This document shows, in pieces, positions 44,004 to 53,097 of a stretch of 64,000 bases of DNA; positions within the stretch are counted from its first letter, which is position 1; each line of letters starts with the position of its first letter. Under the pieces are notes generated by a model, which saw only the letters and a program-made list of their open reading frames with translations, had not been told where the DNA came from and did not search any database. The translations under genes and the position numbers were made by a program. Source of the stretch: Nocardioides pinisoli (lineage in GTDB: Bacteria; Actinomycetota; Actinomycetes; Propionibacteriales; Nocardioidaceae); NCBI RefSeq assembly GCF_024199985.1, contig NZ_JANARS010000003.1:186001-250000 (forward strand), given 5' to 3'.

Positions 44004-44378
44004 TCAGCCGGCGAGCAGGACCGCGACGCCCGAGCCGAGGTTGAGCATCACGAACCCGACCGCCACGACTACGGCGATGAAGGCCGGGTAGCGGCCGCGG
44101 GGCTCGCCGAGGTGCACCGCCCGGCGCCCGTAGAGCACGGCGGGGACGGCGGGCAGGGCGAAGACCAGCAGCGCGGGCACCCCCGCAGCCACCATCACCC
44201 ACAGCTCGGCGGGCTGGTCGCCGCCGGACGGGTGGCCCAGCGCCGAGGCCACGCCCTCCCCGACGACGAAGGCGAGGACGAAGGTCACGACGAAGCCGAG
44301 CAGGGACCACCAGGCCCGGCGCAGGTTGGTGGCGGCTTCGGCCTCGAGAGGGGTGCGGTGGGTGGTCATGTCGCTCAT
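44004..44378 (-). CDS. small membrane protein, second of a pair
   Basis: 124 residues with three hydrophobic helices (about 22-45, 58-80, 97-120). No recognised family; the aligned WWSLLGFVVTFVLAFVVGEG and GRRAVHLGEPRGRYPAF look like a DUF-type membrane protein. ATG 44378 overlaps the stop of the preceding gene as ATGA. Function unknown; it probably forms a complex with its partner. Confidence 0.65.
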   Translation of the reverse strand: MSDMTTHRTPLEAEAATNLRRAWWSLLGFVVTFVLAFVVGEGVASALGHPSGGDQPAELWVMVAAGVPALLVFALPAVPAVLYGRRAVHLGEPRGRYPAFIAVVVAVGFVMLNLGSGVAVLLAG

Positions 44379-44695
44379 CCCAGGACGAGCACGAGGACGA
44401 CGAACGCGAGCACCGCGGCCAGCGAGAGGACCAGGCCGAGCTCGGCCCGCGACTCGCGGGGACCGCCGCGCGCCCAGTAGTAGCCGATCGGTACGCCGAG
44501 GAGCCCGACCGGGAGCCAGACCAGGCCCGCCACGCGCGCCCAGTCGGGCGGGTCGAAGCCGTCGGCGATGCTCAGGACGTACGCGTAGGCGACCGCGAGC
44601 GCGAAGGCGACACCGAGCACGAGGGTGACGCTGCCCGCCACCGAGGCGCCTGGGAGGGCGCTGCGCGGCGTGCGCTGCTGCTGCTGGGTGAACAT
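44375..44695 (-). CDS. small membrane protein, first of a pair
   Basis: 106 residues: a Gln-rich N-terminus, then three hydrophobic helices (about 18-42, 53-72, 83-105) separated by ADGFDPPDWARV and a basic loop (ARGGPRESRAE). Start ATG 44695 has a perfect AGGAGGT seven bases upstream, so it is strongly translated. The pair lies between disA and an extracytoplasmic protein, with no sequence clue to its job. Confidence 0.65.
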   Translation of the reverse strand: MFTQQQQRTPRSALPGASVAGSVTLVLGVAFALAVAYAYVLSIADGFDPPDWARVAGLVWLPVGLLGVPIGYYWARGGPRESRAELGLVLSLAAVLAFVVLVLVLG

Positions 44696-44786
44696 CGGCC
44701 CACCTCCTGTGACACCTCCAGCATCGCGCGCGCCGAAGACCGGCCACAGGGCCGAAGGACCCGATCAGGGGGTGCGGGCGGGAGGC

Positions 44787-45596
44787 TCAGCCGGCGGAGT
44801 TGCCGGCGCCGTCCTCGCCGGGCGTGTGCGCGGTGTCGCCGTTCTTCTCGTCCTTGCCGCCCTGCGGCTGCGGGTCGGCAGTCGTGGTGACGACCCCGGG
44901 CTGCGGGGCGACGAGCTCGAACTGCACGTCGGTGGCGTCGCCCCCGAGGGCAGCAGCCTGGACGTGGTACCACCCGAGGCCGGCCCAGTCGGTCCACTTC
45001 GTGCAGCCCTCGTCGGAGCGCTTGGCCGACCAGGTCACGACGACCGGTGCGTCAACGGCCTGGCGGACCACCACGTCCTGCGGCGGGATCGACGCCGGGC
45101 ACTCGCGGCTGCTCCAGATGTAGTCGTCGCCCGAGGTGATCGTGACCGTCATCGTCTCCGGCGAGGCCTGCCACGTGCAGGCCTCGGCGACGAGGGTGCG
45201 CAGGTTGATCGTGATCGGGACGTCGGCGCCACCGGCGGCGGACGTCAGGGCCGGCGTGGCGACGATGTCGGACTCCGTGCAGGGCCCGGTCGGCTCGGCC
45301 AGCACCGGCTCCGGGGGCACGGTCTCCTCGACGCGGTCCTTCTTGCCCTTGCCGCCCTTCTTGCCGGTCGGCGCCACCTCGATGGTCGGACCGGCCGTGG
45401 GTGCGGCCACCGTCGCCTCGGTCGTCGCGCCGGCCTGCGTCGCCTTCGCGGTCGACCCGTCCTTGCCGTCGGCCGACCCGCCGAGCACGCGGGCGATCAC
45501 GACGACGAGCAGCAGCGGGACGGCGAGCACCACGAGCCGACGGGTCCAGTAGACCCTGGCCGGCAACGGCCCCCGCGGTCGTACGGTCGTCGGCAT
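44787..45596 (-). CDS. membrane-anchored extracytoplasmic protein, Rv3587c-like position
   Basis: 269 residues: a single helix at about 21-38 (LVVLAVPLLLVVVIARV), a low-complexity Thr/Ala/Lys linker (about 40-100), then an extracellular beta-rich domain with four cysteines (CTESDI, EACTWQ, SRECPAS, DEGCTKW) that could form two disulfides, and a Gly/Asp-rich tail. I do not recognise the fold. Length, topology and position between disA and mutY match M. tuberculosis Rv3587c (from memory). TAACCT six bases before ATG 45596 makes it leaderless. Confidence 0.7.
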   Translation of the reverse strand: MPTTVRPRGPLPARVYWTRRLVVLAVPLLLVVVIARVLGGSADGKDGSTAKATQAGATTEATVAAPTAGPTIEVAPTGKKGGKGKKDRVEETVPPEPVLAEPTGPCTESDIVATPALTSAAGGADVPITINLRTLVAEACTWQASPETMTVTITSGDDYIWSSRECPASIPPQDVVVRQAVDAPVVVTWSAKRSDEGCTKWTDWAGLGWYHVQAAALGGDATDVQFELVAPQPGVVTTTADPQPQGGKDEKNGDTAHTPGEDGAGNSAG

Positions 45597-45602
45597 GGGC
45601 TC

Positions 45603-45656
45603 AGGTTAGGTAGCCACCGGCCCGTCTCGGCGGAGGCGCACCGGCTCACCTACGAT
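45603..45656. promoter_or_regulatory. divergent leaderless promoters
   Basis: TAACCT on the minus strand (45603-45608) for the anchored protein and TACGAT on the plus strand (45651-45656), seven bases before the mutY ATG. Confidence 0.5.
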
Positions 45657-45663
45657 CACCGCG

Positions 45664-46545
45664 ATGGACGAGCCCGCCCGCACCGCGCTGCACGACGCCG
45701 TGCTCGACTGGTACGACGACCACGCGCGCGAGCTGCCGTGGCGCGGGCTGTCCGCCACGCCGTGGTCGGTGATGGTCAGCGAGTTCATGCTCCAGCAGAC
45801 CCCGGTGGCGCGTGTCCTGCCGGCGCACGCCGCCTGGCTGGAGCGGTGGCCCACCCCGGCCGCGCTGGCCGACGACCCCACCGGCGAGGCCGTCCGGATG
45901 TGGGGCCGGCTCGGCTACCCTCGCCGCGCGCTCCGCCTCCACGCGGCGGCCACGGCCATCGTCGAGCGCCACGGCGGTGAGGTGCCGGCGTCGTACGACG
46001 ACCTGCTCGCGCTGCCCGGCATCGGCGACTACACCGCCGCGGCCATCGCCAGCTTCGCCTTCGGCCAGCGCCACGTCGTGCTCGACACCAACGTCCGTCG
46101 GGTCCTGACCCGGGCCGTCTCCGGGCGAGAGCTCCCTGCGCCGGCCGTCACCCGCGCCGAGCGCGACGTCGCGACGGCGCTGCTGCCCGACGACCCCGCG
46201 ACGGCCGCGACCTGGGCGGTGGCGACGATGGAGCTCGGCGCGCTCGTGTGCACCGCGCGCCAACCCGCCTGCGAGGCCTGCCCCATCGCCACGGACTGCA
46301 CGTGGCGCGGCGCCGGCTTCCCGGCGTACGACGGGCCGCCCCGCCGCGGGCAGGCGTGGGCGGGCACCGACCGGCAGTGCCGCGGCCGGATCCTTGCCCT
46401 CGCCCGCGAGGCCGACGCGGTGGGGCCGGCGCAGGTGGAGGCCGCGTGGCCCGACGCCGAGCAGCGCGAGCGGTGCCTGGCCGGCCTGGTCGCCGACGGC
46501 CTCCTGACGCAGATCACCCCGGGGCGCTGGGCGCTCCCGGGGTGA
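45664..46545 (+). CDS. mutY: A/G-specific adenine glycosylase
   Basis: 293 residues; removes adenine mispaired with 8-oxoguanine. The catalytic region is WSVMVSEFMLQQTPVARVLPAH, the helix-hairpin-helix is LPGIGDYTAAAIASFAFG followed by the catalytic Asp in DTNVRRVL, and the [4Fe-4S] ligands are CTARQPACEACPIATDC with the C-x6-C-x2-C-x5-C spacing. It lacks the MutT-like C-terminal domain of E. coli MutY, as is usual in actinobacteria. Its 3' end faces clpC 26 bases away. Confidence 0.94.
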   Translation: MDEPARTALHDAVLDWYDDHARELPWRGLSATPWSVMVSEFMLQQTPVARVLPAHAAWLERWPTPAALADDPTGEAVRMWGRLGYPRRALRLHAAATAIVERHGGEVPASYDDLLALPGIGDYTAAAIASFAFGQRHVVLDTNVRRVLTRAVSGRELPAPAVTRAERDVATALLPDDPATAATWAVATMELGALVCTARQPACEACPIATDCTWRGAGFPAYDGPPRRGQAWAGTDRQCRGRILALAREADAVGPAQVEAAWPDAEQRERCLAGLVADGLLTQITPGRWALPG

Positions 46546-46570
46546 TCAGGTGACGATCAGGCTCCGTCGA

Positions 46571-49144
46571 TCAGGAGTCGGTCGCCTTGGGCACGTCGGT
46601 CGGGCCGGCCGAGTCGTCGGGACCGTCGCCGCCCGGACCCTCGACGACCGTCTCCAGCGGCGGCATGTCGGGGACCGTGGAGTTCTTCTGGCCGCGGAAG
46701 GTGAACTTCGCCTCCACGCCCTCGCCCTCCACGTCGACCAGGACGATCTGGCCGGGACCGACCTCGCCGAAGAGCATCTTCTCGGCGAGCACGTCCTCGA
46801 TCTCGCGCTGCACCGTGCGACGCAGCGGACGGGCACCGAGGACCGGGTCGAAGCCGCGCTCGGCCAGCAGGTCCTTGGCGGGCTGCGTGAGCTCGAGGGA
46901 CATGTCGCGGTCCTTGAGCCGCAGCTCCACCGCGTCGATCATGTTGTCGACCATCGCGATGATCTGCTCGCGCGAGAGCGGCGGGAAGACCACGATCTCG
47001 TCGACACGGTTGAGGAACTCGGGGCGGAAGTGCTGCTTGAGCTCCTCCGACACCTTGCTCTTCATCCGGTCGTAGGAGCCGGCGGCGTCGCCGGTCTGCC
47101 CGAAACCGAGGTTGACGCTCTTGGAGATGTCACGCGTACCGAGGTTGGTCGTCATGATGATGACGGTGTTCTTGAAGTCGACGACGCGACCCTGCGAATC
47201 CGTCAGGCGACCTTCCTCGAGGATCTGCAACAGGCTGTTGAAGATGTCGGGATGGGCCTTTTCGACCTCGTCGAAGAGAACGACGGAGAACGGCTTGCGG
47301 CGCACCTTCTCGGTGAGCTGGCCGCCCTCTTCATAACCGACGTAGCCGGGAGGCGAGCCGAACAGTCGCGACACGGTGTGCTTCTCGGAGAACTCGCTCA
47401 TGTCGAGCTGGATGAGCGCGTCCTCGTCACCGAAGAGGAACTCCGCGAGCGTCTTGGACAGCCACGTCTTGCCGACGCCGGACGGGCCGGCGAAGATGAA
47501 CGAGCCACCGGGGCGCTTGGGGTCCTTGAGCCCGGCGCGCGTACGACGGATCGCGCGGGAGAGCGCCTTGACGGCCTCCTCCTGCCCGATGACGCGCTTG
47601 TGGAGCTCGTCCTCCATCTTGAGCAGACGGGTGGACTCCTCCTCCGAGAGCTTGACGATCGGGATGCCCGTGGCCACGGCCAGGACCTCCGCGATCAGCT
47701 CCTCGTCGACCTCGGCGATCTCGTCGAGGTCACCGGCACGCCACTGCTTCTCGCGCTCGGCACGGCGGGCGGAGAGCTGCTTCTCCTCGTCGCGCAGGCG
47801 GGCCGCGGCCTCGAAGTCCTGCCCGTCGATGGCGGCCTCCTTGCGCTGGCGCACGTCGGCGATCTTCTCGTCGTACTCGCGCAGGTCCGGCGGCGCGGTC
47901 ATCCGGCGGATGCGCAGTCGCGAACCCGCCTCGTCGATGAGGTCGATCGCCTTGTCCGGCAGGAACCGGTCGGAGATGTAGCGGTCGGCCAGCGTCGCCG
48001 CGGAGACCAGGGCCTCGTCGGTGATCGTGACGCGGTGGTGCGCCTCGTAGCGGTCGCGCAGACCCTTGAGCATCTCGATGGTGTGCGCGATCGAGGGCTC
48101 CTGCACCTGGATCGGCTGGAAGCGGCGCTCGAGCGCGGCGTCCTTCTCGAGGTACTTGCGGTATTCATCAAGCGTGGTGGCGCCGATGGTCTGCAGCTCG
48201 CCGCGGGCCAGCATCGGCTTGAGGATGCTGGCGGCGTCGATCGCGCCCTCGGCCGCGCCCGCACCGACGAGGGTGTGGATCTCGTCGATGAAGAGCACGA
48301 TGTCGCCGCGGGTGCGGATCTCCTTGAGCACCTTCTTGAGGCGCTCCTCGAAGTCACCGCGGTAGCGCGAGCCGGCGACCAGCGCGCCGAGGTCGAGCGT
48401 GTAGATCTGCTTGTCCTTCAGCGTCTCGGGCACGTTGCCCTTGACGATGTCCTGCGCCAGGCCGGCCACGATGGTGGTCTTGCCGACGCCGGGCTCACCG
48501 ATGAGGACCGGGTTGTTCTTCGTGCGGCGCGACAGGATCTGCATCACGCGCTCGATCTCCTGCTCGCGCCCGATGACGGGGTCGAGCTTGCCCTCGCGCG
48601 CGGCCTGGGTGAGGTTCTGGCCGAACTGGTCGAGGACCAGCGAGCTCGACGGGGCCTCCCCGCCGGAGCCGGAGGTCTGGGCACCCGCGGAGGCCGACTC
48701 CTTGCCCTGAAAGCCGCTGAGCAGCTGGATGACCTGCTGGCGGACCCGGTTGAGGTCGGCGCCGAGCTTTTGCAGGACCTGGGCCGCGACGCCCTCGCCC
48801 TCCCGGATCAGGCCGAGCAGGATGTGCTCGGTGCCGATGTAGGAGTGGCCGAGCTGGAGCGCCTCGCGCAGCGAGAGCTCGAGCACCTTCTTGGCGCGCG
48901 GCGTGAACGGGATGTGGCCGGACGGGGCCTGCTGGCCCTGGCCGATGATCTCCTCGACCTGGGCGCGCACGGCCTCCAGGGAGATGTCGAGGGACTCGAG
49001 GGCCTTGGCGGCGACGCCCTCGCCCTCGTGGATGAGGCCGAGCAGGATGTGCTCGGTCCCGATGTAGTTGTGGGAGAGCATGCGGGCCTCTTCCTGGGCC
49101 AGCACGACAACTCGCCGGGCTCGGTCGGTGAACCGCTCGAACAT
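46571..49144 (-). CDS. clpC: ATP-dependent Clp protease ATP-binding subunit ClpC
   Basis: 857-residue AAA+ unfoldase that feeds ClpP. Two Clp N repeats cover about 1-145 (each with [12 protein letters not shown]). First AAA+ module: Walker [10 protein letters not shown] near 218, Walker [10 protein letters not shown]. The middle region (about 405-500) contains a UVR-type helix ([16 protein letters not shown]). Second AAA+: GPSGVGKTW near 552, [25 protein letters not shown], sensor TTNLGT. The tail beyond about 820 is acidic and disordered. ATG 49144 has GAGGAG five bases upstream. A ClgR-type box lies upstream. Confidence 0.97.
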   Translation of the reverse strand: MFERFTDRARRVVVLAQEEARMLSHNYIGTEHILLGLIHEGEGVAAKALESLDISLEAVRAQVEEIIGQGQQAPSGHIPFTPRAKKVLELSLREALQLGHSYIGTEHILLGLIREGEGVAAQVLQKLGADLNRVRQQVIQLLSGFQGKESASAGAQTSGSGGEAPSSSLVLDQFGQNLTQAAREGKLDPVIGREQEIERVMQILSRRTKNNPVLIGEPGVGKTTIVAGLAQDIVKGNVPETLKDKQIYTLDLGALVAGSRYRGDFEERLKKVLKEIRTRGDIVLFIDEIHTLVGAGAAEGAIDAASILKPMLARGELQTIGATTLDEYRKYLEKDAALERRFQPIQVQEPSIAHTIEMLKGLRDRYEAHHRVTITDEALVSAATLADRYISDRFLPDKAIDLIDEAGSRLRIRRMTAPPDLREYDEKIADVRQRKEAAIDGQDFEAAARLRDEEKQLSARRAEREKQWRAGDLDEIAEVDEELIAEVLAVATGIPIVKLSEEESTRLLKMEDELHKRVIGQEEAVKALSRAIRRTRAGLKDPKRPGGSFIFAGPSGVGKTWLSKTLAEFLFGDEDALIQLDMSEFSEKHTVSRLFGSPPGYVGYEEGGQLTEKVRRKPFSVVLFDEVEKAHPDIFNSLLQILEEGRLTDSQGRVVDFKNTVIIMTTNLGTRDISKSVNLGFGQTGDAAGSYDRMKSKVSEELKQHFRPEFLNRVDEIVVFPPLSREQIIAMVDNMIDAVELRLKDRDMSLELTQPAKDLLAERGFDPVLGARPLRRTVQREIEDVLAEKMLFGEVGPGQIVLVDVEGEGVEAKFTFRGQKNSTVPDMPPLETVVEGPGGDGPDDSAGPTDVPKATDS

Positions 49145-49224
49145 GTGCGCTCCTCTACGTCTGCGTGGTCCACGGGTCCGGCGCGGGCGCCGGGATGCGG
49201 ACACTGGGCTCAACGCCCGACATC

Positions 49225-49230
49225 AGCCTA
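49225..49230 (-). promoter_or_regulatory. clpC -10 box
   Basis: TAGGCT on the minus strand with no good -35 at the right distance, as expected for an activator-dependent promoter; the ClgR box begins 29 bases upstream. Confidence 0.45.
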
Positions 49231-49259
49231 CGTGTTCCCACCCCGCTCACCAGAGCGTC

Positions 49260-49273
49260 CGCTCACAGCGAAC
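49260..49273 (-). promoter_or_regulatory. ClgR-type box upstream of clpC
   Basis: GTTCGC-TGTGA-GCG on the minus strand fits the GTTCGC-N5-GCG motif described for ClgR, an activator of clp genes in actinobacteria (consensus from memory). It sits just upstream of the -35 position of the clpC promoter. Confidence 0.6.
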
Positions 49274-49287
49274 GGGGTGGGACCCGA

Positions 49288-49623
49288 TCAGTGGGCCGCG
49301 TCGTAGGCCTGCTGCACGTCTGCGGAGATGCGGCCGCGCTCGGAGACCTCCATGCCCTGCGCCTTGGCCCACTCGCGCACGTCCTTGGTGTTGGACGACG
49401 AGGAGGACGACGAGCCGCCGGAGGAGCGGCGCGCGCGACGGCCGCCGCCGGTGACCTTGCGGGCGTGGCCGACGTAGCCGCTCAGGGCCTCGCGGAGGGA
49501 GGCAGCGTTGGCGTCGTTGAGGTCGATCTCGTAGGTGGTGCCGTCGAGTCCGAAGGAGACGGTCTCGGTGGCCTCGGTGCCGTCGAGGTCGTCGACGAGA
49601 ACAATGTTGACCTTTTGTGCCAT
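49288..49623 (-). CDS. lsr2: Lsr2 nucleoid-associated protein
   Basis: 111 residues; bridges and silences AT-rich, often foreign, DNA. The N-terminal dimerisation domain MAQKVNIVLVDDLDG...YEIDLNDANAASLREAL is joined by a Ser-rich, basic linker (about 60-78) to the C-terminal DNA-binding domain with DVREWAKAQGMEVSERGRISADV, where RGR is the AT-hook-like minor-groove motif. AAAGGAA lies seven bases before the ATG. It precedes clpC as in mycobacteria. Confidence 0.96.
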   Translation of the reverse strand: MAQKVNIVLVDDLDGTEATETVSFGLDGTTYEIDLNDANAASLREALSGYVGHARKVTGGGRRARRSSGGSSSSSSSNTKDVREWAKAQGMEVSERGRISADVQQAYDAAH

Positions 49624-49695
49624 CGTGAATTCCTTTGCTTTCGTGCGCTCTCGGCTAAACGCGTGAATGCAGTGTGGCAGCAACCGCCGATGCGC

Positions 49696-49720
49696 ACAAA
49701 AGAGTCAGGAATTCCCTGAC
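49696..49720 (-). terminator. intrinsic terminator of the pan-nad-coaX run
   Basis: On the minus strand a GTCAGGGAATTCCTGAC hairpin (49704-49720) is followed by TCTTTTGT (49696-49703), 20 bases past the coaX stop. A classical stem with a U-tract is uncommon in such GC-rich DNA. It separates coaX from lsr2. Confidence 0.7.
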
Positions 49721-49739
49721 GGATCCGGAGACAATTGCT

Positions 49740-50510
49740 TCAGGAATTGCGCTCGAATACCAGCCGGAGTCCTTGAAGGGTCAGCCACGGGGAATGCTCG
49801 GTGAAGCATTCACAATCATCGACGACGAGCGCGGCCAAATGCCCGGTGGAGATCACGGTGACGTCGTCCGGGGAAACTCCGAGCTCGGCGATCATGCGTG
49901 CCACCAGGCCCTCGACCTGCGCCGCGACGCCGAACACCATGCCGCTCTGCAGCGCCTCGACCGTGTTCTTGGCGATCACCGACCGCGGGCGGGCGAGCTC
50001 GACCTTGCGCAGCTGCGCGCCGCGACGCCCGAGCGCCTCCAGCGAGATCTCGATGCCGGGCGAGATCGCCCCGCCGACGTACTGGCCCTTGCCGTTGACG
50101 ACGTCGAACGTCGTCGCGGTGCCGAAGTCGACGACGATCGCGGGGCCGCCGTAGAGCTCCGCCGCGGCCAGCGAGTTGACGATGCGGTCGGTGCCCACCT
50201 CGCGGGGGTTGTCCATCAGGACCGGGATGCCGGTGCGCACGCCGGGCTCGACGACGATGGCGCTCACCCCGCCGAGGTGGCGCTCGAGCATCTCGCGCCA
50301 CTCGTGCAGGACCGCCGGGACCGTCGCGCACAGGGCGACTCCGTCGACGTCGTCGAACCGCTCGGCCAGCAGCCCGCGGAGCAGGACCGACCACTCGTCG
50401 GCGGTGCGGCGCTCGTCGCTGTTGACCCGCCAGTGGGCGGTCACCTCCTCGCCGTCGAGCAGGCCGACGAAGGTGTGGCTGTTGCCGATGTCGACCGCGA
50501 GCAGGCTCAT
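49740..50510 (-). CDS. coaX: type III pantothenate kinase
   Basis: 256 residues; phosphorylates pantothenate in the first step of coenzyme A synthesis, feedback-insensitive in this class. Motifs: LLAVDIGNSHTFVGLL at residue 3, NPREVGTDRIVNSLAA near 101, VDFGTATTFDVV near 124 and GAISPGIEISLEAL near 146. ATG 50510 overlaps the nadC stop as ATGA. It is co-transcribed with panC and panD, which make its substrate. Confidence 0.95.
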   Translation of the reverse strand: MSLLAVDIGNSHTFVGLLDGEEVTAHWRVNSDERRTADEWSVLLRGLLAERFDDVDGVALCATVPAVLHEWREMLERHLGGVSAIVVEPGVRTGIPVLMDNPREVGTDRIVNSLAAAELYGGPAIVVDFGTATTFDVVNGKGQYVGGAISPGIEISLEALGRRGAQLRKVELARPRSVIAKNTVEALQSGMVFGVAAQVEGLVARMIAELGVSPDDVTVISTGHLAALVVDDCECFTEHSPWLTLQGLRLVFERNS

Positions 50511-51418
50511 GCGGACCGGTCCACGAGGTCGAGGCCGATGTCGAAGACGACCACCGAGTGGGTGAGCGCCCCGACCGAGACGAAGTCGACGCCGGTCGCC
50601 CCGATCCGCGCGGCGCGCTCGAGGGTGATGCCGCCGCTCGCCTCCAGCGGCACGCGCCCGGCCGTACGTCGTACGGCGTCCGCCATCAGCTCGTCGGTCA
50701 TGTTGTCGAGCAGGATCCGCTCCGGGGGCTCGGGCAGCGCGAGCAGCTCGTCGAGCTGGTCGAGCGTCGTCACCTCGACCTCGACCGGCAGGCCGGGGTG
50801 GCGACCGCGGATGGCCTCGAGGGCGGGCAGCACTCCCCCGGCGGCGATGACGTGGTTGTCCTTGACCATCGCCATGTCCTGGAGGCTGGAGCGGTGGTTG
50901 ACGCCGCCGCCGCAGCGCACGGCGTACTTCTGGAGCGCGCGGAGGCCGGGCAGCGTCTTGCGGGTGTCGAGCACCCGCGTCGGGGAGCCTTCGAGCGCCT
51001 CGACCCAGCGGGCCGTGGCCGTCGCGATGCCGGAGAGGTGGCAGGCGAGGTTGAGGGCGGTGCGCTCGGCGACGAGCATCCGCTGGGTCAGGCCCTCCAC
51101 GCGCATCACGACGTCGCCCTTCGCGACGCGGGTGCCGTCGGCGACCCGGTCGGTGACGGTCGCGTCGGCGCCGACGGCGAAGAAGGCGGTCGCGGCGACG
51201 CCGAGCCCGGCCACGACACCCGGCTCGCGGGCGGCGAGGACCGCCTCGCCGCGCGCCTCGGACGAGATGGTCGAGGCGCTCGTCGGGTCGTCCATCCGCG
51301 CGTCCGGCAGGTCCTCGGCGAGGGCGCGGCGCACCACGTCCCAGACGTGGTCCTCGTCCAGCCCGCTCGCGGCGAGGTCGGCCCGCACGTCGCTCGGAAC
51401 GTCGTCGATGCTCGTCAT
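50507..51418 (-). CDS. nadC: nicotinate-nucleotide pyrophosphorylase (carboxylating)
   Basis: 303 residues; converts quinolinate and PRPP to nicotinate mononucleotide. Active-site blocks are LDTRKTLPGLRALQKYAVRCGGGVNHR (about 143-169), MVKDNHVIAAGG, VEVEVTTLDQL and ILLDNMTDEL, with EASGGITLE near the end. ATG 51418 overlaps nadB (ATGA). It works with nadB upstream; quinolinate synthase nadA is not in the window. Confidence 0.95.
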   Translation of the reverse strand: MTSIDDVPSDVRADLAASGLDEDHVWDVVRRALAEDLPDARMDDPTSASTISSEARGEAVLAAREPGVVAGLGVAATAFFAVGADATVTDRVADGTRVAKGDVVMRVEGLTQRMLVAERTALNLACHLSGIATATARWVEALEGSPTRVLDTRKTLPGLRALQKYAVRCGGGVNHRSSLQDMAMVKDNHVIAAGGVLPALEAIRGRHPGLPVEVEVTTLDQLDELLALPEPPERILLDNMTDELMADAVRRTAGRVPLEASGGITLERAARIGATGVDFVSVGALTHSVVVFDIGLDLVDRSA

Positions 51419-53088
51419 GCGGGGACCTCCGCGGTGGACGGGTCGGTGGACGGCGCGTAGGTCCACTCCACCGCGACGCGGCCGTCGTCGTCCAGCCACG
51501 AGTCGACGTGGCCGGCCTTCGTGTCGTCGCGGTCGGGGTGGTCCTCGCGCCAGTGGGAGCCGCGGGTCTCGGTGCGCAGCGCCGCGGCCTCGGCCAGCGC
51601 GGTGCTGACGGTGAGCAGGTTGGTGGTCTCCCAGGCGGGCGTCCCGGCGTCCGCCTCGCCGTGCTCCAGCGAGCCCAGCGTCGCGAGCGCCTCGCCGAGG
51701 CCCGTCGCGTGGCGCAGGACGCCGACCCGGGTGGTCATCGTCTCCTGCATCGACCGGCGGCGGTCGCCGGAGACGAGGCCCTCGGGGCGCTCGTCGGGGA
51801 CCGGTGCGGCCCAGTCGCGCAGCTCGCCGGGCAGCACGTCGGCGATGCGGCGGGAGAACACCAGTCCCTCGAGCAGCGAGTTGGACGCCAGCCGGTTGGC
51901 GCCGTGCACGCCGGAGCAGGCGACCTCACCGGTGGCGTAGAGGCCCGGGACCGTCGTACGCCCCCACAGGTCGGTGGCCACGCCGCCGGACGCGTAGTGC
52001 TGGGCCGGGGCGACCGGGACCAGCTCGGTCACCGGGTCGACGCCGTGCTCGCGGCACACGCCCAGGATGGTGGGGAACCTCCGGCGCCAGAAGTCGGCGC
52101 CCAGGTGGCGGGCGTCGAGCCACATGTGCGGCCGACCGGTCTCGATCATCCGGCGGGTGATCGCCTTGGCGACGACGTCGCGCGGGGCGAGGTCGGCGAG
52201 CGGGTGCTCGCCCTGCATGAAGCGGTGGCCCTCGTCGTCGACGAGGAACGCCCCCTCGCCGCGCACCGCCTCGGAGATCAGCGGCTGCTGGCCCTGGGAG
52301 TCGGGGCCGAGCCACATCACGGTCGGGTGGAACTGGACGAACTCGAGGTCGCGCAGCCGGGCGCCGGCGCGCATCGCGAGGGCCATCCCGTCCCCGGTGG
52401 ACACGCTCGGGTTGGTGGACTGGCTGAAGACCTGGCCCAGGCCCCCGGAGGCGAGCACGACCGCCCGGCAGTGGACCGCACCCACGCCGTCGTGCTGGCC
52501 CTCGCCGAGCACGTGCAGCGTGAGCCCCGCGACGCCCCCGTCGGCCGCGCGGAGCAGGTCGACGGCCAGTGCGTGCTGGATGACCTCGATCTCCGGCGCC
52601 CGCTCGACCGCGGCGATGAGCGCGCGCTGGATCTCCGCGCCGGTGGCGTCGCCGCCGGCGTGGGCGATCCGGTCGCGGTGGTGGCCGCCCTCGCGGGTCA
52701 GCGACAGCTCACCGTCGGGGTGGTGGTCGAACTGCGTGCCGAGGGCGATCAGCTCGTGGACCGCGGCGGGGCCCTCGGTCACCAGGACCCGGACGGCCTC
52801 GACGTCGCAGGCACCGGCTCCGGCGACGAGGGTGTCGCGCTCGTGCTGCTCGGGGGTGTCCCCCGGTCCGAGCGCGGCGGCGATCCCGCCCTGGGCCCAC
52901 TGGGTCGACCCGGCCGCGAGGACGTCCTTGGTGACCACGAGCAGGCGCAGCGAGGGATCGGCGGCGTGGATGCGGAGCGCGGCGGTGAGCCCGGCGATGC
53001 CGGAGCCGACCACCACCACGTCGGCGCGGGTGGTCCAGCCGGGGGCCGGGGCACGGAGACGGCCCGGGACCGGCTGGTGGAGGCTCAT
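51415..53088 (-). CDS. nadB: L-aspartate oxidase
   Basis: 557 residues; FAD enzyme making iminoaspartate for quinolinate. The FAD loop is VVVVGSGIAGLTAALRI at about 24, then STQWAQGGIAAAL, the covalent-site-free flavin motif GGLGQVF, LEFVQFHPT, and the C-terminal helical domain with EVACSGVHGANRLASNSLLE. It is nine bases downstream of panD. In many actinomycetes nadA, nadB and nadC are contiguous; here nadB-nadC are inserted between panD and coaX. Confidence 0.95.
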   Translation of the reverse strand: MSLHQPVPGRLRAPAPGWTTRADVVVVGSGIAGLTAALRIHAADPSLRLLVVTKDVLAAGSTQWAQGGIAAALGPGDTPEQHERDTLVAGAGACDVEAVRVLVTEGPAAVHELIALGTQFDHHPDGELSLTREGGHHRDRIAHAGGDATGAEIQRALIAAVERAPEIEVIQHALAVDLLRAADGGVAGLTLHVLGEGQHDGVGAVHCRAVVLASGGLGQVFSQSTNPSVSTGDGMALAMRAGARLRDLEFVQFHPTVMWLGPDSQGQQPLISEAVRGEGAFLVDDEGHRFMQGEHPLADLAPRDVVAKAITRRMIETGRPHMWLDARHLGADFWRRRFPTILGVCREHGVDPVTELVPVAPAQHYASGGVATDLWGRTTVPGLYATGEVACSGVHGANRLASNSLLEGLVFSRRIADVLPGELRDWAAPVPDERPEGLVSGDRRRSMQETMTTRVGVLRHATGLGEALATLGSLEHGEADAGTPAWETTNLLTVSTALAEAAALRTETRGSHWREDHPDRDDTKAGHVDSWLDDDGRVAVEWTYAPSTDPSTAEVPA

Positions 53089-53097
53089 CCGCGCAGG

